A DNA stretch of 64,000 nucleotides from Maratus speciosus (lineage: Eukaryota; Arthropoda; Arachnida; Araneae; Salticidae): assembly GCA_963932465.1 (NCBI GenBank), contig OZ010786.1, forward strand, positions 537,791,073-537,855,072, written 5' to 3'. This document shows, in pieces, positions 10,842-22,410 of the stretch. Position 1 is the first letter of the stretch, and the number at the start of each line of letters is the position of its first letter. Both the position numbers and the translations under genes were made by a program. The notes beneath the pieces are model-generated. The model saw only the letters and a program-made list of their open reading frames with translations. It searched no databases and was not told the origin of the DNA.

Positions 10842-12335
10842 CTGTTGTGGTTACTTACAACCACTGCCATATTTTTATTTAATTTAATTTAACAAATATA
10901 TTTTATTAATCTTTGTTCATGTAATATTAAAATTCGCATTTTAAAATTATTTTATTCCTTTCTTTTTAAAAATTCCACTGTAAGCTTTTCTTTCTTACGT
11001 AACATTTCGTTTCATATTAAAATGATAAACGTAGTTTTGAAATCTGTACTTCCGGGTAAAGAATTCTCTGGAACGTTCTACGACCTTCTATTTCTGAAGG
11101 CATTTCCTCTTTGTATCCCCTCCTCTAGCCAATCATATTCAAATCAGTTTAATACGTAATTTCAAAAATTGTAACATTTTACTACTATTTGACATCTTAT
11201 CTTAAAGAAATATATAAAAATTTAATCTAACTGAAGCAGTTTTTCATAACCTATAACGTTTCGTATTGTGCCAACGCAAGATTCTAGTACGTTTGTTCCT
11301 GCCAACTGGCGAGTTTCAATTATTACAGGAACCCTTAACCCCTCTTCTACGCAGCCTGTGTTTCTTTCTCAGTCTGTTTGATATTTCAAGGCAGAATGGT
11401 TGAGCCTTGTCATTCTATGAAGATTCATATGCGTGCAGCGGAAGTAGTAAATGAAAGAGAATTGTTTAAATATTATGATGATTTTGAGGGAATGTATAAT
11501 TCATTCTGCTTGTGACAAGGGTGGATAATATTTCCACCAACGGAGATGCAATAACGAATTCGTTTATAAAACTACGTGAATCCTGCTGATTGCTATGTGG
11601 CAGCTATTATTAATTTTCAAGTCCACTGGCGTTACCTTCCGTGATTTTTTAAATCGTGATACACTCAGATGATTGATTTTGGTTTTTTAAAAAACGAGAA
11701 CTTCCATGTTCCCTGAGACAAATTATATTATTTTTCTCATGACAAAATATATATTGAACAAAGATGATCTTGTTCTATTGAAAAAAGAAAGTGTATCTAG
11801 CAGTATGAGTAATCCATTTTTGAATATGTTTTTTTTTTTTTTTTTTCAAGAAGAATTTTATTTTTTAAATAAAGAATTTTTCAAGCTGAATTTTTCAATG
11901 GAGTCACTTTATTTCGCATCCACCTCTGCTTAGTTTCAGGTCATTACATGTAATACTTTTATTTTTATTTATTTTTTTTGTTTGTTTGTTTTTCAAGTAT
12001 ATCTGCATATTTATTTTAACGAACCATTTTTTTTTTAATGATTGTCATGTCGGCGTGGTCTTTTGTGGTTAGAACTCAGTGCACTCGTTGATCATAAGAT
12101 AAAATTTTGGAATATTAATATATTTTTAGAGATACAAAAAAATAAGTATGATAATATCCTGTCACATTTTATCATTTAACCAAAGAAAGAAAAGCTTATA
12201 GGGAAAGTTTTAAAAAAGAAGAAAATAAAATAATTTTAGAATGCGAATTTTAATATTAAATGAACAATGATTAATAAAATATTTGTTAAATGAAATTAAA
12301 AGAAATAAGGCAGTAGTCGTAAGTAACCACAACAG
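10842..12335. mobile_element. Element with ~155-bp inverted arms (1494 bp)
   Basis: Arm 10,842-10,996 starts CTGTTGTGGTTACTTAC. Arm 12,182-12,335 ends GTAAGTAACCACAACAG. They align over ~155 bp at high identity, including AAAATTCGCATTTTAAAATT and its complement. The similarity stops sharply at CCACAACAG, as expected for element termini. No target duplication can be made out. The ~1.2-kb interior has no recognisable transposase. A 39-codon frame at 11,397-11,516 (starts MVEPCHSMK) is unrecognised. Superfamily unknown; an inverted duplication of host DNA is the alternative. Confidence 0.65.
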
Positions 12336-12349
12336 TGCTCATGAAAAAT

Positions 12350-12475
12350 TTTCCATCTTCTGCTGCAGTTGCAGCCTTACCAACACATATGTGTGAGAGA
12401 TGCTAAACTGGGTATCGTCCTCGTAGCGATTTTCGGTTTTGATACCCGGCATGGACATTTTTCACACTGTTGGTT
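12350..12475 (+). repeat. Decayed tRNA-related repeat, relative of 8276-8491
   Basis: The order ACTGGGTATCGTCC, GGTTTTGATACC (degenerate box B) and then GGCATGGACATTTTTCAC..CTGTTGG parallels the 8401-8491 module, which ends GGTCCGGACATTTTTCGC..CAGTTGG. Box A and the cloverleaf are lost. This shows the tRNA-bearing sequence is a family with at least two members here. Confidence 0.5.
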
Positions 12476-12519
12476 CTACGCTTAGTTAGAAATGTGATAA
12501 ATCACGTATTAAATCTTCC

Positions 12520-14185
12520 ATAAATAATATTGTTGAATAATTTTAGCGTATGCGTATTTCGACCTTTTTTTTTTTTAATACCATGCTTATTTTGTCTTTA
12601 ATAAAAGAATTTAACTTTTTATGTTGAATAGTCTATAAAGTATCTAAGATATCTGCATTTTTCGATACAAGTATGCAGCCATGAGACAATTTAATAAAAT
12701 TATTTAATGTCTGGCTGCTGATTTTGCATGAACACTGAAAAAAATGGGTACTAAAAATTGAATAAAAAGCACTCAGTTTTAAATACGTCACATACTCAAA
12801 ATAGCTCCGAACCAAATACACTCAAAATTGAGAAACATATGTACTCATTTTTGATTCCATGGTTGCATTCAAATATGAATCGTTATGTACTGCCCCCCTG
12901 AGCGTACAAATTAAAGTAAAAATGTACTGACATTTATTTCCCGTTCAACGTTATTAACAAGAAACGTTTAATTGATTATTTATTAAGAAAAATAGCAAAA
13001 TTATTAATAAGATACCCAAATCTAGTATTTGTATGGCAAGAGCATTATTTGAAAGCATTTTTAAATTATTTTAAAGTACTGTGCTTAATTTAATATTTAC
13101 ATTAATAAACATTTTTTATGCTGCCATAAATGAAGTAAACCATTACAGAGTACAAAATTATCGTTTTGTTTGGGTTTAATAACATATGGGATGTTTCAAA
13201 ATTGAGAAATCATAGGTTCATTTTTGATCCAAACATACTCAATTCGATATGAGTACATCGATTTACTTATTTTTGAGTACTTCATTTTTTTCAGTGAATT
13301 GATTTTGAATGTTTCATGAGTATGACATAGCCCTATTATTTCAATAATAACTAATTATTCACCAGAAGTTAGTTGTTTTGTCCGCTTTATATGTCGAAAT
13401 TTCTGTATATTTCAAAATTGGATAAAAATGTAAATGAGTAATGCATATAAATTATTTTAAATATAAATACACTTATATTTTGAAGACATAACATATTTCG
13501 TTGATTCTGCTACATTTAATTTAGATCGTAATATTTAAAACGAATAAATTTACACTCAAAATTGACCTACACAACATTTAAATTTTAATTCCAGTAATTA
13601 TAAATCGGAATCTGTCATGAAATATGAAACAGAGATGAGTCCGGAGAGACTTACTAAATTATTATTTTCAGAGACCACGAGTATTTTTTGGTTTCTTTTA
13701 CACCTTATAAAAATGTCGTATTTCACTAGAAAAGGTTTCGCATTTATGCAGCATATAGTTCTGAATGTCAACAAAAGCTTAACAAGATTTTTAACATTGT
13801 TATTAGCATAGTTATTCTCAAATCTATGAAATCAGTTTTATCAGAAAGCAGTTCATGAAAGCAGTTTTATCAGAAAAGAATTCCATAAAAATACAAAAGG
13901 TTGCTCCGAAAATGCGCAATGTGCGCAATGATTTATAATTTAAAAAACTGGGTGGCAGAAAATGTCATGATACATTTTCTTATAATTATTTTACTTTATA
14001 GATGAATGTGTTATTATTTATCGCAATACTATTGTGAGATTTGAATAACTCTTTAAAAATCTTTATATTTTAATATTTTACATAGCATTTTAAATTTCTT
14101 ATACAAAACGTATTATTTTAAAATTATATATTTATACGTTTTCCAGAAATAAAAATGTATTCAGTAGAATTTTCAGTTATGCTTT
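12520..14185 (+). repeat. Segmental duplication, copy B (interrupted)
   Basis: Same-orientation partner of 6896-10,494. It lacks the GGGGAGAC element (the empty site is near 13,440) but carries its own insertion at 12,733-13,296. Divergence is substantial, with many indels, so the duplication is old and predates both insertions. Confidence 0.8.
12733..13296. mobile_element. CACTG-ended non-autonomous element (564 bp)
   Basis: Ends CACTGAAAAAAATGGGTACT and AGTACTTCATTTTTTTCAGTG form ~20-bp inverted repeats. Copy A of the surrounding duplication reads straight through (GATTTTACATGATTTAATTTTG), so the borders are supported by an empty site. The interior repeats ACTCAAAATTGAG-like palindromic words near both ends. 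Flanking AA/AA is the only possible target duplication. CACTG ends suggest the CACTA/EnSpm group, with moderate certainty only. Confidence 0.7.
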
Positions 14186-15734
14186 CATTTCATCTTTATC
14201 TACATTTATTTTCTGTTGTATCAACTTCTGCGTCTACGGTATCTAATTATCCGGCTTTATATTTATCTTTTTAGTGTACTTAAGCCACCTCTTTTCTATG
14301 TAACATTAAGGGAATTTTTTATGTTTCACATATTGTTTATTTATATAATTTACAGTGGTAGATGTAACCGCCTTCATCCTCATATTGATTAGGTTTATCA
14401 CTAAACTATGGCAAGTTTCCTGTTTATAAAAACTTAAATTGAAAATTAAATGTAAGATTCCTTTTGTTATTTGAGTGAAAAATATGAACATTATCGGGAA
14501 TGCAAATTTTTTACAATATTTTCATTACATATATCACCAAAACATTTGCAGTTTGGTTAAAGATTTCATGAATAACTGATTATTTTTGCAAAAAACAGTT
14601 CTGAATTGAATTTTATTGTAATTGTTTGAGTTAATCTCACGACCATTAAAATATAAACATTTATTTATTTTTTCATTGATAAATTTTTTTACATACATTA
14701 ATGTTAACGATTGCATACTTATTATATTCTTTATATTTGTTTGTTTAATATTATTTAATTAATATTTATCTTTTATAGGGGCTCATACTTATTATTGTAA
14801 TTACACAACTGTATATAATGCATTTCATATTAAAGCGTTTATCGGTTATTATAGAAATGTTTTAATTAAAAATCATTTTTATGAAAACACATTTCTTATG
14901 TTAGAAAATCAGAACAGAGTAGTCTACATGAATATTTTCTTACAAAGGAAAATTTTGAACCAGTACCGTTTTTCCCTGAACCTTTAAGAATCTCACGTAT
15001 AGTTTAATAAGTATAAATTAACGAGCGATTTCATTTAAATTAAAACATTTTTCAAAACTTTCTAATGACTTTGTCTCATTGATATTATTTTAAATTTAAT
15101 TAATACATTCTATACAAGCTACGAGTGATTTCGTCACTGGCGTCATGTCAAATCCTCATATTTAAGTGAAAGTGAACTCTAAAACGTTAAATCTTTAAAC
15201 ATCATTTTAAAATTAATCTGGTTATTGAGATGCGTCTTATTGTAAAATTTCTATTAAATGAATATTAATGTAACAATGTACTATTATATGATTGCAAGAA
15301 TACTTTTGTTATTTCTTTATGAAATAATAAAAAATATAACTCCTTACAAGAGATATAATATCCTTACAATATCCCCTAATATACTTACAATATCCCCTTA
15401 CCTGTGTAATCGTTAAAGAAAAAAAAAACCCGAATAAGAACTTTTACTTTCTTTCTTACGAAATATTTTTTTTCTTATTATTAATTTATTATTTTTGTTA
15501 TTCCTTTATAGGTGTTTATGTCTTGTAATTTATATAAAAAAAAATGAAGAAAAGTATGCTTCCAAATATCAATGAATAGTTTTATTATTATTTTTTTCTT
15601 TTCTATGCAGACTATTTTGGTACATTTTCAATTTCTGTATATTTTCCTTATTTTTGCTCCATTGCAATAAACAAACAATTTTATTATTTCATTCACAGAG
15701 ACGGAAACTTCATGCCAAAAGGCAGTGTTCATTC
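14186..15734. other. AT-rich non-coding DNA
   Basis: No coding frame or element ends recognised. Near 15,350-15,400 a short motif CTTACAATATCCCCT is repeated a few times. Short frames at 14,306-14,491 and 14,534-14,716 have no family signature and composition no different from the surroundings. Confidence 0.6.
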
Positions 15735-16482
15735 GATTTAGTCTCCAAGACAAAATTAAAAATATATATCTATTTTATCCAAAGGAAAACATTGAAGCGA
15801 GATTCTTATATGTTTAAGAAAGCAAGGATAAATTCAATAAAAAATTTTTCAAAAACAGATACACATTTCTATTTTTATTCCTGGAAAAACGAGTTATTTA
15901 ACTTTGTATTCCATGACCTAGGCATTCTCTACAAACCACAAAAATCTTTAAATATGGTACAGTAAAAATAAAGCAAAAAAAAAAAAAATGAACAAGAATT
16001 CTCCTGCCTTAAATGTAAAAGCAGCAATATTTTCTTGTATCAGAAACATTATCTGAGATACATAATATAAGCCTTATGGGAAATATAAAAAAGGGGGATT
16101 GTAGATTCGTTAGATAAAATAAAAAAACCATTTTGAAAGGTCTATTTTAAAATCAAATATTGTCAGAAAATTTAATTTATATTTATAAGTTTATCTTCCC
16201 TGCTTATAATTTGATAAGAGAATAAGAATTATAGACTTAGGTTACTATATATAGACTTAGTTAATGGTTTGGGAAAATACAAAATATTTTATGTAATTTA
16301 AATTCACATCAATTCCCGAAACCTTTATTGTAGTATTGCTAAGTGAAGAAAGATATCTGCTGAAGTTAAGTATTTTTTATAAAACTATGTCTTTTATTGA
16401 GGTAGAGAGTTAATTATTTATATAACAAAATCAATACTAAAAATTATAGTAATATTTATAAAATATAATAGATATATGTGAG
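15735..16482 (+). repeat. R repeat unit 1 (~750 bp)
   Basis: Starts GATTTAGTCTCCAAGAC and runs through TATGTTTAAGAAAGCAAG, TTATTTAACTTTGTATTC, TCTTTAAATATGG, AATATAAGCCTTATGGGAAA, AAATATTGTCAGAAAATTTA and TTTGATAAGAGAATAA to a TATTTATAAAATATA end. The same ordered landmarks occur in three other units. A 103-codon frame at 15,654-15,965 overlaps it but is not conserved between copies, which argues against coding. Confidence 0.8.
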
Positions 16483-16794
16483 ATTTCAGCGATCGACTAA
16501 AGAAAGATGGAAATGTAGAAACTCCATCTTAATCAAGATGCAATTAGTACTTGATTATCGATGTTGTTACGCCGAGGAACAGCCATGGCAAATCTCATAT
16601 TACTACTGAATAAATGTGAGTACATTACATGAATCAGATGTTTATTGAACGCTGAAGACGATTTATAAAGTCAGATTAAATAAATAAACAAGTTTAAAAT
16701 TGCTCGTCAAACGTGGCAAATGAGGGCAGTTCGTACTATAACTAGTTGTATAATAATTGTTTGCACCGTATATTGTACTGAATGTACATTTAGT
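16483..16794. other. Unassigned spacer
   Basis: About 310 bp of AT-rich DNA with no recognisable feature. The hexamer-rich stretch CCATCTTAATCAAGATG near 16,525 is a small imperfect palindrome. Confidence 0.5.
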
Positions 16795-17245
16795 GCACTT
16801 CATAAGTGCATATCAATTTTATTCTGTTCGAAAGGCTGTAATATCATTAAAATGCACTTGAAATAATTTTTTCCCATTGGCCTTAATGTAACGTAAAACT
16901 TTTGACTGTCACTGTAATTACTGTAATTACCTTGAACTATACATCTGCTTTTCATAACATTTGAAATGAGTCGATAAAATGTTGCAAAAATTGTATGTTT
17001 AAAATATTCAGACCATTCGAAGGCTGTAACATCTTTAAAATGCACTTGCAATATTTTTCCTATTGGCCGTAATGTAAAGCGAAAATTTTGACTGTCCCTG
17101 TTATTAAACTATACATCCGGTTTTTATGAAATCTGAAATGACTCGGCAAAATTTTGCAACAATTATATATTTAAACTTTCAGACCATTCGGTTGGGTAGT
17201 TTTTGCTCTGTTATATGCGGAAGGACTGACAGACAGATTTACGGA
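16795..17245 (+). repeat. P repeat (ACCGTAATGTAACG family), tandem pair
   Basis: Two copies of a ~185-bp unit in tandem (near 16,829 and 17,013). Each contains GGCTGTAA, ATTAAAATGCACTTG, ATTGGCC.TAATGTAA and TTTTGACTGTC. They are followed by CAGACCATTCGGTTGGGTAG and a GACAGACAGA tract. A matching unit lies at 17,868-18,195, with relics at 57,408 (minus) and 63,830. This is a dispersed family of unknown type. Confidence 0.7.
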
Positions 17246-17867
17246 CTGAACGACGACTATAGATGCTACGTATTTATATAATTATTAACGCACCTAAAAA
17301 ACAACAGCGTACTTTATTAAAATGATATAGCAAAAATTCACATAGTTGTAGCTTAATATTTCTTTTACATACTTGTTACTAACAAGTCGGAAATTATTGT
17401 ACGTCAAAGGACGCAAATGATGTTCGTCCATCCTGTAACGAAGTTTTATACTTACGAGCATTACGAATTCGTTTATGTAGACCTGTATCTGATCTACAGC
17501 ATTTATACACACAACGTAATATGAAAATATTAGTTAAACTTAAAAACACATATCAAAACTAAAAATCACTTCCAGCAATCATCGCTAATATGCAGTACTT
17601 CGGATACAGTGTAGTATCCGAAATCTTTTGTTTGTTCTTGTAAATACTAGGCACTTTATATTATACAGGTGGTAACTTGTAGTAAACTTCAGCAACGTAT
17701 ATCAATTTCCTTGTATGTGAAATAGTTTAACTTAATTAAAATACGCCCCAAACAAATGTTTCCCTCTATACCATAATGCAACGGAATAATTTTGTGCGAC
17801 CCTGCAAAAGAATAATAAATATTCTTTGTGCCGCATATTCTAAGAAATGTATATTATAGTACAATTC

Positions 17868-18195
17868 TTAAATGCATATCAATTTCATTATGGTCGAAAT
17901 AGTGTAAAATCATTAAAATGCACCAGGAACTATTTTTTTTTGTCTACCGTAAAGTAACGAAATACTTTTGACTGTAAACGTAATTGAACTATACTGATTT
18001 TCATATACATTACTGTAACTGATTTTCATAAGATTTGAAATGACTCGAAAAAATTATACAACAATTACACATGTTAAATTTCAAACCATTCGGTTAGGTA
18101 GTTTATGCGATTTTGCATGCGGGCGGACAGATAGACAGACATACGACGACTATAGGTTATACGTATTTATAGAATTACGAACGCATCTATAAAGG
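17868..18195 (+). repeat. P repeat, third copy
   Basis: Contains AATGCATATCAATTTCATT, ATCATTAAAATGCACC, CCGTAAAGTAACG, CATTCGGTTAGGTAG, then GACAGATAGACAGAC, CGACGACTATAGG and TACGTATTTATA. The order matches 16,795-17,280. Fully non-coding. Confidence 0.7.
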
Positions 18196-18477
18196 ATGGG
18201 TAACTCTTAATTTATACTTTGAGAAACATTCTATAAAGATGTCAGTACAGACATTTTATAAAAATCAAACGGCATTCTTCTTCTGATGTGGCAGTTACCT
18301 TTAACTGACGATTTCACTGAAAACATAGTTCATCTGAGCTAGGTCGGCCTTAATGTTTTATAGCATAGAGATACAAATATTCGTATTATTACAAAATGAA
18401 TTGTCAATTATTAAAATCCAAATTGCGCTTTGAATAAATCATTGTGATATTGTGGTTATATTAGCGCAAAAGCACAG

Positions 18478-18730
18478 TTCTGTATCGCCCTACCAGTGGC
18501 CGAGAAGTTCTGCTTTAGAAACTAGCAGACGGGAGGTGCTGAGTTCGAACCCATTCATGCCTGTCGGCCTAATAGTTCGGAGTTTTCTGTGGTTTTCTTT
18601 GAACCTTGGATTTACATGCGTAAATACGGATTAGGTTCCTTTAGAAAGATCCCCAAGGATGGCATCTTCCTCGAGCCCACATCCCTTGTGCAGATAATCG
18701 GCCGTCATAAAAACACACCAACACACACAA
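18478..18730 (+). mobile_element. tRNA-derived SINE
   Basis: The head carries a box A, TGGCCGAGAAG (18,497-18,507), that fits the TRGYNNARNNG consensus exactly. Box B is GAGTTCGAACCC (18,541-18,552), about 34 nt downstream as in a tRNA. The body is non-tRNA: GTTTTCTGTGGTTTTCTTTG, then GATTAGGTTCC, AAGGATGGCATC and CGGCCGTCATAAAA. It ends in a simple ACACACCAACACACAC tail. This architecture is that of a tRNA SINE; its partner LINE is not in the window. Ends are approximate. Confidence 0.8.
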
Positions 18731-19012
18731 TTCTTGAACAATCGAGGAGAAATTCGAAGTGAAGATTTTTTGTAAGGGTTTTCGAAGAGGGGAATTCTTT
18801 TACTGGTGCAAAGCCAAAATAGAATAGATACGTGGAAATTCGATTAGATTTTTGAAATGAAGATTTTTGAAACGAAAATAATGATATTTATGGTGGAAAA
18901 TAATTATTTAAAAGGGGGGATTAGAATATTCTTTATTTAGGTTAATAATTAACCATCTTTACATATATATCACATATAATACTTATAAAATGAATAATTC
19001 TGAAGTAAAATG

Positions 19013-19716
19013 CAATAAAGTCTCTAAAGTAAATTTAGATATATATGTTTCATCCTAATTGAAATAGTTAAGGTTTCGTAAAATTAGTTTAAGAAAGCAA
19101 GTTTAAATTTAATAACACAACTTTCAGAAACAGGGAGAAATTTCTTTTTTTATTGTTGGAAAGACTAGTTATTTAACTTTGTACTCAGTGACCTAGACGT
19201 TCTCTATAATCCTTATTCCTAAAAACTCTTCAAATATGGGGAATTAAAAACAAATAAAAACTGAACACGATTTCTTCTGTATTAGATATAAATTCAGCAA
19301 TATTTCCTTCTCTCAGAAATGTTATCGAAGATTCATAATATAAGCCTTTCGGGAAATATAAAAGGGGATTGTACTTTTGTTAGATAATGTAAAATAATCT
19401 TTTTGAACAGATTGTTTTAAAATTAAATATTGACAGTAAATTTTATTTGTATTTATATTTTATCTTTCCCTGCGTAGAATTTGATAAGAGAATAATAATT
19501 ATAGCCAAAGGTAATGGTTTGTAAAAAAGAATATACTTTCTGCATTCTGCAAAAAAGAATGTAATATTGCTAAGTGAAAAATTATTCTGCTAATGATTAG
19601 TAATTTTTATAAAACTGTATTTTTTATGCGGTGGCGAGTTATATATTTAAATTTACTATAACTAATTAAATCCTAAAAAATATCATAATTATTATAAAAT
19701 AATATATATATATATA
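19013..19716 (+). repeat. R repeat unit 2 (~705 bp)
   Basis: Same landmarks as unit 1: TTTAAGAAAGCAAG, TTATTTAACTTTGTA, AAATATGG, TAATATAAGCCTTTCGGGAAA, TTGACAGTAAATTTTATTTG and TTTGATAAGAGAATAA. It ends in a (TA)n tract into which the Tc1 element at 19,721 inserted. Removing that element puts units 2 and 3 directly in tandem with a period of about 734 bp. Confidence 0.8.
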
Positions 19717-19720
19717 TATA

Positions 19721-21409
19721 CAGTGATGGCGAAAATTGTGGCCATTTTTTGAAATTTTCATTTTTTTCAAATTTTCGTGCTCGAAGAATATAATAAATTT
19801 CAATTAAATACAAATGTTCATATATCAAATTCAAGGAAATTGAACGTAGAATTTTATTAAAAAAGGGATAATTAAAATATCTGCATTATAAAAAAAAAGT
19901 TTCGCTTACAAAAAATAAAACCCATCTTAGATTTTATTTTATTTTAAAGTTAAACTTACACATTCAATATTTATTAGGATAATCCTTCTTTTTTATTACA
20001 GATTCAGAACGTCATTTCATTGAAAGAACTAGTTTTGAAGGTCCTCCTCTTTAATCACATGATGTCAAGAATCAATTATAGTTTCAATAAGTTGCGTTTT
20101 ATTAGATGGATGCTTTTTTCTGTACAAGGATTTACAAACGTCGCCACAAATTTTCTATAGGATTCAGATCAAGGCTGTTTAATAATTGTATGTTTTTATT
20201 TTCAAACAATTCTTTGATATTTTTGCCGTATGGCATGGAGCTGAATCCTGATGAAAGATAAATGGTGCTTTATTGGGGAAGAGATTCTTGATGGACCGTA
20301 TCAATTTTAATTCCAGGACAGTTTCGATGTATTTTTTGCATTCAGAATGCTATCAATCACTTGAATGCGACCCACGCCATCTGCAGACACACAAGCCCAA
20401 ATCATGACATTTGTTGCGTTCCTTGTAATTTCTTCAATGCAATCGGGATGCAGCTCTTCCCCTACTCTACACTACTTTTCGCCCGTCACTACCAAAGAGC
20501 GATATTTTACTCTCGTCGCTCCAGATTATATGCTTCCACTGATTTTATGACCAATTAATGCATTTTTTTTTCTGAACTCTTTTCATGCGTTGCTAAAGAT
20601 TTATAAATTGTTTTTCCTCTGAATTCTATCGTTCACTCCAAAACTTGCTAATCTTCTTATTGTTCTTGAACTAACTGAAATACGCATAGAATCATTTCAC
20701 ATCTATCAGCATCTGATGAAATTCTTCTGTCTTTGAGGCATAGCATTTGTATCTTTCTATCGTCTGAAGCACATGAGCATTATTTCGCATTATATTGCCT
20801 TATTTACTACTGGTTTAGTTTCTTCATAACGTAGGCACAACTTTTAAATGCCAGATAAACTGACTGGTCCACCAACCTGTCAAGCAATTTCAGCATATGA
20901 GAGACCATTTTCTCTCAATATGACAATTATGTTTCTTTTTGTAGGTGTCCAATCAGTTCTTGTTGTTGATGACATTGTTTTAAATTATTTGCATTAAGGA
21001 AAAAAAAATAGAAAAAAAATATATATCCTATTCAGTTACACTAGCATTCACCCTTTTGCAAAAGTCATTCCAGCAAAATATCGCCCTTTACATATCAGAA
21101 AATACTACAGTTTATTTACTGACGTTTGAGTTGTTCTAAAAACAGTCATTGTGATCGGCCAGGAAGCTTTTATTACAACACACTTCACCATTCATGACTA
21201 ATTGTTTTTGTATTTTAGACGAAAGTAATTGCACCTTTTTTTTTATAATGCAGATATTTTAATTTTTTTTATATTAAATTCTACATTCAATTTCCTTTAA
21301 ATTGATATGTAAACATTTGTATTTAAGTGAAAATTAATATATTCTATAAGCACACAAAATTATAAAATAGGAAATTTTCAAAAAATGTACATAATTTTGG
21401 CTACCACTG
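19721..21409 (-). mobile_element. Tc1-family element A (1689 bp)
   Basis: Ends CAGTGATGGCGAAAATTGTG and the complement of CAGTGGTAGCCAAAATTATG, both followed by a CATTTTTTGAAA word. TA flanks at 19,719-19,720 and 21,410-21,411. The length is typical of a full-size Tc1 element. It carries a degenerate transposase on the minus strand. Confidence 0.9.
19964..20975 (-). pseudogene. Tc1-like transposase, decayed
   Basis: Reading right to left, an ATG at 20,975 starts MSSTTRTDWTPTKRNIIVIL, an N-terminal helix-turn-helix region. The next segment, RENGLSYAEIA, is followed by a stop. Further on, in shifted frames, come WSDESKISLFGSDG (first catalytic Asp), NVMIWACVSADGVGRIQV, FHQDSAPCHT (second Asp) and LNPIENLWRRL (Glu of the DD34E triad). 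The tail is SMKRRSESVIKK..YPNKY before a stop at 19,964. The ~1010-bp span equals a normal ~340-residue Tc1 transposase, so nothing large is deleted. Several frameshifts and stops abolish the enzyme, which would cut and paste the element in the nucleus. All three catalytic residues survive in the sequence. Confidence 0.9.
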
Positions 21410-21437
21410 TATACACATTGTAATTCTAAAGCATATT

Positions 21438-22076
21438 ATGATTTAGTCACTAATATGAATCTCAGGAATATGTATTTCATCCTAGGAAAAACTTTTAAAC
21501 AAGTTTCGTTTAATATGTTTAAGAAAGCAAGTTTAAATTTAATAGTACAACTTCGGAAACAGATAGAAATTTCTTTTTTTTTAATTGTTGAAAAAGCAAG
21601 GTATTTAACTTTGTATTCTGTGGCCTTGACAGTCTCTATATCCCTTATACGAAAAAAGCATTTAAATATGTTGAAGTAAACATCTTCCAAAAATATGAAC
21701 ATGGTTTCTTCTGTATTAGATATAAAAACAACAATGTATCCTTATCACAGAAATATTATCGGATAAACTTAATATAAGCTTTTGGGAAATATAAAAAGGG
21801 AATGACGTTTCGTTAGATTAAATAAAACAAATTAAAGTATTTTTGAATGATCTATTTAAAAATAAAATAGTGCCCCAAAATTTAATTTATATTTATAAGT
21901 CTTACTTTAACTGCATTGAATTTGATAAGGGAATAAAGATTATACCTAGAGTTAAGGGTTTGTGAAAATTCAAAATACTCTCTTCATTTTTCATTTTCAA
22001 AATTAAAAATGGAAAATGATAAATAGAAAATGTAATCTTCTATGATTTATTAATTTGCATTAAATGGCGTTTTTTA

Positions 22077-22077
<1 letters not shown>
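21438..22077 (+). repeat. R repeat unit 3 (~640 bp)
   Basis: Starts ATGATTTAGTCAC and carries TTTCATCCTAGGAAAA, ATGTTTAAGAAAGCAAG, TATTTAACTTTGTATTC, AATATAAGCTTTTGGGAAA and AATTTGATAAGGGAATAA. It ends at the (TAA)n tract. The overlapping frames at 21,436-21,702 (minus) and 21,455-21,679 (plus) are repeat translations, not genes. Confidence 0.8.

Positions 22078-22130
<53 letters not shown>
22078..22130. repeat. (TAA)n microsatellite
   Basis: About 17 uninterrupted ATA/TAA triplets at the end of R unit 3. Confidence 0.95.
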
Positions 22131-22131
<1 letters not shown>

Positions 22132-22410
22132 TACACATTACAAAATATAATTTCCCGAGACTTCACTAAATTATCCTAATTAACCAATCATTCATCTTTT
22201 TTCCAAGTGTGAAATGATATTTTATTATATATTCTTTTTAAATTTAATTTTTTTTTAAACTCGTATTTTATTAGTTACCGTATTTCGAGGTCTAGTATAA
22301 AAACCTTTTTCACCGTAACAAATCTTTCTTTAAAACTGTTACACTTCGCTATGTTAAAATGATTTTACGCCAGTTTTTTCGAATATTATTTTTGTACCAT
22401 TTTCTTTTTA

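Noticed and set aside
11397..11516. 39-codon frame starting MVEPCHSMK
   Set aside because: Short, unrecognised, and inside an inverted-repeat element; expected by chance.
15654..15965. 103-codon frame as a gene
   Set aside because: It lies across R repeat unit 1 and is not kept in the other units.
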